Positions 1-4,241 of a stretch of DNA of 5,197 bases are shown piece by piece. The notes under the pieces were generated by a model, which saw only the letters and a list, made by a program, of their open reading frames with translations, was not told the origin of the DNA and did no database searches. How positions within the stretch are numbered: the first letter of the stretch is position 1; each line of letters begins with the position of its first letter. The stretch covers positions 1-5,197 of the forward strand of contig JAIPFG010000239.1 in NCBI GenBank assembly GCA_021736745.1, in the 5' to 3' direction. The translations under genes were made by a program, and so were the position numbers. Source of the stretch: Pseudomonadales bacterium. GTDB lineage: Bacteria > Pseudomonadota > Gammaproteobacteria > Pseudomonadales > IMCC2047.

Positions 1-29
1 AAATTTCCCTCAAGGGATGAGGGAAATTT
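1..29 (-). terminator. Intrinsic terminator of the tRNA-Ser gene
   Basis: A perfect 12-bp inverted repeat (1-12 with 18-29) encloses a 5-nt loop. It lies 10 nt beyond the CCA end of the tRNA on the minus strand. The outer stem is A/T and the inner part is CCCTCA/TGAGGG. On the minus strand the arm ends in TTT at the window edge, so any longer T-run is outside the window. Position and shape fit a Rho-independent terminator for the tRNA. Because the outer stem is AAATTT, it could also work for a gene arriving on the plus strand from the left. Confidence 0.7.
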
Positions 30-39
30 GTTGGGTGTA

Positions 40-127
40 TGGCGGTGGGCCAGGGATTCGAACCCCGGGAGGGTTGCCCCTCAACGGTTTTCAAGACCGC
101 CGCTTTCGACCACTCAGCCAGCCCACC
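40..127 (-). tRNA. serT: tRNA-Ser, anticodon UGA
   Basis: This is an 88-nt class II tRNA. The acceptor stem pairs GGTGGGC (121-127 on the complement) with GCCCACC, followed by discriminator G and an encoded CCA (40-42). The anticodon loop is CTTGAAA (89-95), giving anticodon UGA (91-93), which reads UCA and UCG. A long variable arm with stem GAGGG/CCCTC and loop GCAA is the serine hallmark. The T-loop TTCGAAT is canonical. In E. coli, serT (also tRNA-Ser UGA) lies next to yccA, as here, which supports the symbol. The seryl-tRNA synthetase gene is also in this window. Confidence 0.97.
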
Positions 128-139
128 AGAGAGGCCAGC

Positions 140-167
140 ATATTACCCTATCGAATAAAAGTGTCAA
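140..167 (-). promoter_or_regulatory. Promoter of tRNA-Ser
   Basis: On the minus strand a -35 box TTGACA (rc of 162-167, a perfect match) is followed after 16 bp by TAATAT (rc of 140-145). Transcription would start near 133, leaving a leader of about 6 nt before the mature tRNA 5' end at 127. The stretch just after the -10 box is GCTGGC, a G+C-rich discriminator typical of stable-RNA promoters under stringent (ppGpp/DksA) control. That control is inferred from the family pattern. Confidence 0.8.
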
Positions 168-183
168 TCCCGAATACGGGATT
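166..183. repeat. Inverted repeat touching the tRNA-Ser -35 box
   Basis: AATCCCG (166-172) and CGGGATT (177-183) form a perfect 7-bp inverted repeat around a 4-nt centre, AATA. It lies just upstream of the tRNA-Ser promoter and shares two bases with the -35 box, a position suited to a DNA-binding protein. No known operator is recognised. It could be the remains of a terminator, but no gene ends here. Confidence 0.4.
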
Positions 184-248
184 TTAGTGCATTAGATGGT
201 TACTCGCCGCAAAGTTTTCAGGATTATAATTTTAGTCTTCGCATTTTC

Positions 249-276
249 TTGATTTTGCACTGATTGTCAGTATGAT
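249..276 (+). promoter_or_regulatory. Candidate promoter of yccA
   Basis: TTGATT (249-254) and TATGAT (271-276) are separated by 16 bp. Each matches the sigma-70 consensus at four or five positions. The start would be near 283, giving a leader of about 88 nt before the yccA ATG. The region is A+T-rich and holds other weak -10-like words, including TATAAT at 225-230 without a fitting -35 box, so the choice is tentative. Confidence 0.4.
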
Positions 277-293
277 CGCTACAGAGTAATTTT

Positions 294-315
294 GAGATTC
301 AATTTTTGAACTCTC
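294..315 (+). other. Possible hairpin in the yccA leader
   Basis: GAGATTCAA (294-302) can pair with TTGAA (306-310) and TCTC (312-315), with a 3-nt TTT loop and a single bulged C at 311. If transcription starts near 283, this hairpin would lie near the 5' end of the yccA mRNA and might protect or regulate it. No known riboswitch or RNA thermometer is recognised. In A+T-rich DNA such a stem can arise by chance. Confidence 0.3.
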
Positions 316-370
316 TCTAAGTTTTAACATCTTAGTAACTTGAATTTATAGAAACATGGAGTAACACATT

Positions 371-1057
371 ATGCCGATTAAACCCTATAGTATTTCAGCG
401 TCTCAAGAATCCAGCGTTGAAATCAATAAGGTGCTGAGAAATACTTATGCGCTACTTGCCGTCACTCTAATGTTAAGCGCAGCCACCGCAGGTTTATCAA
501 TGGCGATCAACCTTGGCTACGGTGCGGCCATGATAATGAATCTCGTCGCCATCGGCCTGGTTTGGTTCGTGTTACCCCGGACAGCCCACTCTGAAAAGGG
601 CTTGCTTGTTGTTTTAGCGTTTACGGCTCTTTTGGGCGCCGCTTTAGGACCGACCCTTAATCATTACTTAAAGATGGCTAATGGTGGCATGCTCATTATG
701 CAGGCCTTAGGCACCACGGCAGTGGTTTTCTTTGGACTTTCAGGCTATGTACTAACGACCCGTAAGGATTTTTCTTTCCTGGGTGGGTTCCTCATGACCG
801 GCTTAATAATTGCCATTGTCGCCATGCTTGCCTTAATGGTTGCGGGAATGTTCGGCGTTCATATCGCCGGGGCACATTTAGCACTCAGTGCGGTCATAGC
901 AATGGTTATGTCTGGATTTATTCTGTTTGATACCAGCCGGATCGTGAACGGTGGTGAGCGTAACTACATTATGGCGACAGTTGCTCTGTACCTGGATATT
1001 TACAATCTATTCGTCAGCCTGCTCCATATTATGGGCGCTCTGGGCGGTGACGACTAA
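371..1057 (+). CDS. yccA: Bax inhibitor-1/YccA family inner-membrane protein
   Basis: This is a 228-aa multi-pass protein of the BI-1/TMBIM family, close to E. coli YccA (about 219 aa), which binds the FtsH protease and slows degradation of membrane substrates such as SecY. About seven hydrophobic segments can be drawn at residues 24-45, 51-69, 77-95, 105-127, 137-160, 165-187 and 198-222. The family signature is visible in the last two: FDTSRI with Asp187, and ALYLDIYNLF with Asp209. These fit the two aspartates of the pH-sensing pair described in BsYetJ, though the 22-residue spacing is slightly shorter. The N-terminal 20 residues are polar, with no cleavable signal peptide. The start has GGAG at 358-361, 9 nt before ATG. 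The gene has its own terminator (1077-1110). Whether it shares transcripts with the tus genes depends on read-through. FtsH modulation is inferred from the family. Confidence 0.93.
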   Translation: MPIKPYSISASQESSVEINKVLRNTYALLAVTLMLSAATAGLSMAINLGYGAAMIMNLVAIGLVWFVLPRTAHSEKGLLVVLAFTALLGAALGPTLNHYLKMANGGMLIMQALGTTAVVFFGLSGYVLTTRKDFSFLGGFLMTGLIIAIVAMLALMVAGMFGVHIAGAHLALSAVIAMVMSGFILFDTSRIVNGGERNYIMATVALYLDIYNLFVSLLHIMGALGGDD

Positions 1058-1076
1058 ACTCTCCAACGAACAAACA

Positions 1077-1110
1077 AGCCCCGTCGGCAATCGTCACGGG
1101 GCTTTTTTTT
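1077..1110 (+). terminator. Strong intrinsic terminator after yccA
   Basis: AGCCCCGT (1077-1084) pairs perfectly with ACGGGGCT (1096-1103) around an 11-nt loop, followed directly by eight T (1103-1110). An A-rich stretch precedes the stem. It starts 19 nt after the yccA stop codon. It ends only 15 nt before the tusD start codon, so it separates yccA from the tus genes or acts as a partial attenuator between them. Confidence 0.92.
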
Positions 1111-1119
1111 AGCTACACT
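1091..1119 (+). promoter_or_regulatory. Weak candidate promoter for tusDCBE, overlapping the yccA terminator
   Basis: TCGTCA (1091-1096) and TACACT (1114-1119) match the sigma-70 boxes at four of six positions each, with the ideal 17-bp spacing. The predicted start, seven bases after the -10 box, is 1126, the A of the tusD ATG. This would give a leaderless mRNA, in line with the absence of a Shine-Dalgarno before tusD. The boxes are weak and overlap the terminator hairpin and T-run, so chance is a real alternative. Read-through from yccA is the other explanation. Confidence 0.3.
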
Positions 1120-1125
1120 AACGTC

Positions 1126-1518
1126 ATGAAATTCTCTCTCGCAATTTACGGTGCACCTTGTTCTTCACAGGCACCAGATACAGCTTATTATTTCGCCAAA
1201 GCCGCTCTCGCTTCAGGGCACGATATTTATCGTCTGTTTTTTTATATGGATGGGGTGCAAAATGCATCGCGCCTGGCAACACCGCCACAGGATGAACAGA
1301 ATATCCCAGCGCGCTGGAGCGAACTGATTAAAGCCCATAACATTGATGCGGTTGTCTGTATCGCCGCAGCACTTAGACGTGGCGTACTAGACAAATCTGA
1401 AGCGGATCGCTACGAAAAAGATGCTAATAACCTTGCCGACGGATTCAACCTGTCAGGGCTTGGTCAACTGATTGACGCCGGTATTGAGTCTGACCGTCTG
1501 ATTACTTTTGGCTGTTAG
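1126..1518 (+). CDS. tusD: Sulfurtransferase TusD (DsrE-like)
   Basis: This 130-aa protein is the catalytic subunit of the TusBCD complex in the cytoplasm. It takes persulfide sulfur from TusA and hands it to TusE for 2-thiouridine synthesis on tRNA by MnmA. The active cysteine is Cys78 in the motif VVCIAAALRRGV (76-87), the same number as in E. coli TusD and Allochromatium DsrE. Other family words are FFYMDGV (38-44), RLATPPQDE (49-57) and the C-terminal SGLGQLIDAGIESDRL. Several of these resemble DsrE more than E. coli TusD as I remember them. The protein ends in an extra cysteine, Cys130, in FGC. The start is fixed by the family N-terminus MKFSLAI, although no Shine-Dalgarno precedes it and the yccA terminator ends 15 nt upstream. 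It is first in the tusDCBE row, 8 nt before tusC. Confidence 0.96.
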   Translation: MKFSLAIYGAPCSSQAPDTAYYFAKAALASGHDIYRLFFYMDGVQNASRLATPPQDEQNIPARWSELIKAHNIDAVVCIAAALRRGVLDKSEADRYEKDANNLADGFNLSGLGQLIDAGIESDRLITFGC

Positions 1519-1526
1519 GAAGAGCA

Positions 1527-1892
1527 ATGAGTGAGACTAAATCATTTTTGGTATTAAACCGTCACGCACCTTATGCTTCTAATTTCGCCAAAGAAGCATT
1601 GGATGTGGCACTCATGTCCGCCGTTTTCAACCAAAAAACCAGCCTGCTGTTCATGGACGATGGTGTATTTCAATTAGTGCGCAGCCAGGACCCCTCGGAA
1701 ATTCAACATAAAAACTGTTCTCAAACATTACCGATGTTAGAGATGTATGAGGTCAGGCATATTTACGTTGACGAGATATCACTCAATGAAAGGGGTTTGA
1801 GCGAAGAAGATTTGGTGATTCCGGCCCAGCGTGTCAATGCCCAGGAAATTTCTCAGCTCTTAACCCGACAACATGTAATTCTTAACTTTTAG
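1527..1892 (+). CDS. tusC: Sulfur relay protein TusC (DsrF-like)
   Basis: This 121-aa DsrE/F-fold protein is the structural middle subunit of the TusBCD heterohexamer. It is not known to carry the sulfur itself. Recognisable parts are the N-terminal strand FLVLNRHAPY (7-16), the LLFMDDGVFQL block (40-50), the LPMLEMYEV segment, the NERGLSEEDL stretch and the C-terminal HVILNF, matching VILRF of E. coli TusC. The length agrees with the family (about 119 aa). It is the only tus gene here with a clear ribosome site: AGGA (1517-1520) overlaps the tusD stop codon and sits 6 nt before ATG, so translation is probably coupled to tusD. One cysteine is present in KNCSQ; no role is assigned to it. Confidence 0.95.
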   Translation: MSETKSFLVLNRHAPYASNFAKEALDVALMSAVFNQKTSLLFMDDGVFQLVRSQDPSEIQHKNCSQTLPMLEMYEVRHIYVDEISLNERGLSEEDLVIPAQRVNAQEISQLLTRQHVILNF

Positions 1893-1899
1893 TTTTTAT

Positions 1900-2184
1900 A
1901 TGATCTTACACACCATCAACAAATCTCCACAAAACCCTGCCCTCAAGACGTGTTTACGCGTTGCGGCCAAGGATAGTGCAATCCTGTTGATTGAAGATGG
2001 TGTCTACGCCGCCCTACCCGGACCAGATTTAGAAGCATTACTCCAGCATAAGGTATATGCTTTAGCGCCCGACATTAAAGCGAGAGGCTTGCTCGAAAAG
2101 CTTTCACCACAGATAACCCTCGTGGACTATTCCGGTTTTGTTGCTCTAGTCGAACAATATGACACTGTGCAAAGCTGGTATTGA
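1900..2184 (+). CDS. tusB: Sulfur relay protein TusB (DsrH-like, with the DsrH cysteine)
   Basis: This 94-aa protein is the third subunit of the TusBCD complex. Family words are MILHTINKSP (1-10), LLIEDGVYAAL (29-39), KVYALAPDIKARGL (51-64), VDYSGFV (75-81) and the C-terminal TVQSWY. Cys18 in LKTCLRV falls where Allochromatium DsrH has Cys20; E. coli TusB, as I recall it, has no cysteine at all. The ATG lies 7 nt after the tusC stop codon in a T-rich stretch with no Shine-Dalgarno, so translation probably depends on ribosomes finishing tusC. The TGA stop is in the same frame as tusE, six sense codons ahead of it. The role in complex assembly is taken from the family; a redox role for Cys18 is inference. 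Confidence 0.94.
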   Translation: MILHTINKSPQNPALKTCLRVAAKDSAILLIEDGVYAALPGPDLEALLQHKVYALAPDIKARGLLEKLSPQITLVDYSGFVALVEQYDTVQSWY

Positions 2185-2202
2185 TATCACGGCTGCTATC
2201 CG

Positions 2203-2523
2203 ATGTTACCGATACAAGCTCTAACCGATAAAGAAGGTTACCTTAAACGGCTCAGTGATTGGTCTGAAGATGCCGCCGTAACCATCGCAAGAGATGAAAA
2301 AATTGAACTCACCGCAGCTCACTGGGAAGTTATCTGGCTCTTGCGAGAGGTCCACAGGGAATACCAGCATACACCGGTGACGCGTGTTTTTATTAAAATA
2401 ATGGCTGAAAAATTAGGGGCTGATAAGGGCCGTAGTCTTTATTTAATGCGTCTTTTTCCAGAAACCCCTATGCGAAAAGCCTGCAAAATAGCAGGCCTGC
2501 CAAAGCCAACTAATTGTATTTAG
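2203..2523 (+). CDS. tusE: Sulfur relay protein TusE/DsrC family, two-cysteine form
   Basis: This 106-aa protein is the mobile sulfur carrier that takes persulfide from TusBCD and feeds MnmA for s2U34 formation. The N-terminus contains EGYLKRLSDWSED (11-23), the middle has TAAHWEVIWLLR (37-48), and the C-terminal arm ends KIAGLPKPTNCI. The penultimate Cys105 is the essential sulfur-carrying CysA. A second cysteine, Cys94, has ten residues between it and Cys105, the spacing of CysB in DsrC of sulfur oxidisers and sulfate reducers; E. coli TusE has Thr there as I recall. Length agrees with the family (about 109 aa). No other in-frame start exists after the tusB stop, and no good Shine-Dalgarno is seen, so coupling to tusB is likely. 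It is last in the row, 35 bp from the convergent serS end. No dsrAB is in the window, so the tRNA-thiolation role is favoured. Confidence 0.94.
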   Translation: MLPIQALTDKEGYLKRLSDWSEDAAVTIARDEKIELTAAHWEVIWLLREVHREYQHTPVTRVFIKIMAEKLGADKGRSLYLMRLFPETPMRKACKIAGLPKPTNCI

Positions 2524-2558
2524 CGCTTTTCTACAAACAATCTATTAACCCTAACAAC

Positions 2559-3836
2559 TTACACAGCAATCACCTTCAGCCCGGCCATATAGGGTTGTAA
2601 TGCGTCCGGAACGAGAATACTACCGTCCGCCTGTTGGTAGTTTTCAATCACCGCTACGAGGGTTCTGCCGACGGCCAGGCCTGAACCATTGATTGTATGC
2701 AATAATTCGGGTTTGCCCGTTTCTGGATTCCGCCAACGTGCTTGCATACGCCGCGCCTGAAAATCCAGAAAGTTACTGCAGGATGAAATCTCACGATACT
2801 TTTGCTGCCCAGGCAACCACACCTCCAAGTCATAGGTTTTGGTCGCAGAAAAACCTAAATCTCCACCACAAAGCGTCACGACCCGGTAAGGTAACTTAAG
2901 CCTTTGCAGGATTGTTTCAGCGTTTCGAGTCAATGTTTCCAACGCCGCTGCAGATTCATTCGGCTTTACCATCTGTACCAGCTCTACTTTTTCAAACTGG
3001 TGCTGGCGAATCATGCCTCGGGTATCTCTGCCGTAACTCCCGGCTTCACTGCGGAAACAGGGGGTGTGCGCGACAAATTTCATCGGTAACTGATTCGCTT
3101 CAAGTATTTCACCCCGTACCATATTAGTGACCGGCACCTCGGCGGTAGGGATCAAATACCAATCCTGCTCATCACTGACTTTAAACAAATCCTCTTCGAA
3201 CTTTGGCAGCTGGCCGGTACCACGCAAACTATCCGCATTGACGATGTAGGGCACATAGACTTCCTGATACCCATGTTCCTGGGTATGCGTGTCTAACATC
3301 AATTGAATCAAGGCGCGATGCATCCTCGCCATGGCTCCCTGTATGGTGACAAAACGAGAGCCTGTAATTTTGGTCGCCACATGAAAATTAACGCCACCTA
3401 AAGCCGTCGAAAGATCCACATGGTCCTTCGGCGCAAAGTCAAATTGAGTCGGTTCCCCCCACAGACGTTCAACCAGATTATCCTCATCAGAGGCACCTTC
3501 AGGAACGGAGTCATCAGGCAGGTTAGGCACATCCATCAGAATGGCTTCCAGCCTCAACTGAATATCCAGCAACTTTGTCTTAGCCTGCTCCAGTTGATCG
3601 CCCATCTGATTCACTTCAGCAAGCAAGGGAGCAATATCCTCTCCCGCTGCCTTGGCTTTACCGATATTTTTGGAGCGTGAATTGCGTTCGCTTTGCAGTT
3701 GCTCGGTTTCTACCTGGACCTGTTTGCGTTGCGCTTCTAGTGCATTTAATTGCCCCACATCCAATCGATAGCCCTTTTTTAATAATTTATCAGCTATTTC
3801 CTGAGGATTTTGGCGAACAAGTTTGGGGTCTAACAT
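2559..3836 (-). CDS. serS: Serine--tRNA ligase
   Basis: This complete 425-aa class II synthetase attaches serine to tRNA-Ser, and to tRNA-Sec where present, in the cytoplasm. Residues 1-100 hold the N-terminal domain with the long antiparallel coiled coil (about 30-100, rich in Gln, Glu, Lys and Leu) that grips the long variable arm of tRNA-Ser. The catalytic domain follows, with the serine-site TAEV (231-234), motif 2 FRSEAGSYGRDTRGM (261-275) with ATP-contacting Arg262, then FEKVEL with Glu285, and motif 3 from NGSGLAVGRT (383-392). Length is close to E. coli SerS (430 aa). The family start MLDPKLVR fixes the initiation codon. A strong GAGGAG lies 12 nt before it, slightly farther than usual. 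It is last in the rarA-crcB-serS group, 24 nt after crcB, and its substrate tRNA is encoded 2.4 kb away. No terminator is visible after the stop. Confidence 0.98.
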   Translation of the reverse strand: MLDPKLVRQNPQEIADKLLKKGYRLDVGQLNALEAQRKQVQVETEQLQSERNSRSKNIGKAKAAGEDIAPLLAEVNQMGDQLEQAKTKLLDIQLRLEAILMDVPNLPDDSVPEGASDEDNLVERLWGEPTQFDFAPKDHVDLSTALGGVNFHVATKITGSRFVTIQGAMARMHRALIQLMLDTHTQEHGYQEVYVPYIVNADSLRGTGQLPKFEEDLFKVSDEQDWYLIPTAEVPVTNMVRGEILEANQLPMKFVAHTPCFRSEAGSYGRDTRGMIRQHQFEKVELVQMVKPNESAAALETLTRNAETILQRLKLPYRVVTLCGGDLGFSATKTYDLEVWLPGQQKYREISSCSNFLDFQARRMQARWRNPETGKPELLHTINGSGLAVGRTLVAVIENYQQADGSILVPDALQPYMAGLKVIAV

Positions 3837-3848
3837 TGAGTAAAGATA

Positions 3849-3854
3849 CTCCTC
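3849..3854 (-). promoter_or_regulatory. Ribosome binding site of serS with long spacing
   Basis: GAGGAG on the minus strand is a strong Shine-Dalgarno, but 12 nt separate it from the serS ATG (3834-3836) instead of the usual 5-9. No alternative start codon in the serS frame lies between them, and the protein family begins at the annotated ATG, so the spacing appears real. It sits in the 24-nt gap after crcB. Confidence 0.75.
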
Positions 3855-3860
3855 TAAATT

Positions 3861-4238
3861 TTAAAAAAGTTGTTTCGTGCTCCACATCCCTAAAGCAACC
3901 GCTAACAGACACACCCCGACACTTGAAAAGATATAAGTGAGCGCGGCTGTAACACGACCTTCTTGTAACAGCATTAAGGTTTCTAAGGAAAAAGTGGAAA
4001 AAGTGGTAAATGCGCCGATAAAACCCACCATCAAAATGGCATGCCATTCAGCGGCGACATCCAGTTTTTCGATGATTAATACATAGAGAATGCCGATCAA
4101 CAGTGAGCCAAGAATATTAACCACTAGGGTGCCAAATGGGAAGCTTCGTTCAAACAGACTACTAATAACACCGACCACCCAATAACGTGATAAAGCCCCC
4201 AGTGCACCACCTACGGCAATTGCTAATATCTTGGTCAT
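3861..4238 (-). CDS. crcB: Fluoride channel CrcB/Fluc
   Basis: This 125-aa inner-membrane protein forms a dual-topology dimer that lets fluoride out of the cell. All family motifs are present: GGALGALSRY (10-19), GTLVVNILGSLLIG (36-49) with Asn41, and GFIGAFTTFSTFS (72-84), which holds the pore phenylalanines and the central Na+ site region. Four membrane segments fit about 3-25, 35-57, 66-90 and 97-120. The length is typical. The start lies 3 nt after the rarA stop codon and the ribosome site is weak (AAGA-like, within the end of rarA), so translation is probably coupled to rarA. No fluoride riboswitch is seen directly upstream, as expected for an internal operon gene; control would come from the promoter outside the window. 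Confidence 0.96.
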   Translation of the reverse strand: MTKILAIAVGGALGALSRYWVVGVISSLFERSFPFGTLVVNILGSLLIGILYVLIIEKLDVAAEWHAILMVGFIGAFTTFSTFSLETLMLLQEGRVTAALTYIFSSVGVCLLAVALGMWSTKQLF

Positions 4239-4241
4239 ATC

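Noticed and set aside
40..127. tRNA-Ser as an integration site for a mobile element
   Set aside because: No integrase gene and no direct repeat of the tRNA 3' end is visible in the window, and the flanks carry conserved core genes.
223..230. Perfect -10 word TATAAT within the palindrome ATTATAAT
   Set aside because: No acceptable -35 box lies 16-18 bp upstream on either strand; the pair at 249-276 is a better candidate for yccA.
981..1006. TTGCTC...TACAAT inside the end of yccA as a tus promoter
   Set aside because: The spacing is only 14 bp, and its transcript would have to pass the strong terminator at 1077-1110.
2479..2500. GCCTGC-AAAATA-GCAGGC hairpin and an overlapping 10-bp palindrome near the end of tusE
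   Set aside because: It lies inside the coding sequence of the conserved C-terminal arm and is not followed by a T-run, so it is better explained by codon content than as a terminator.
2693..3940. Open frames on the plus strand across serS and its upstream end (60-90 codons)
   Set aside because: They are antisense to a full-length conserved gene, lack ribosome sites and resemble no known protein.
3790..4047. 85-codon minus-strand frame overlapping crcB and the start of serS
   Set aside because: It overlaps two well-supported genes in another frame and shows no recognisable domain.
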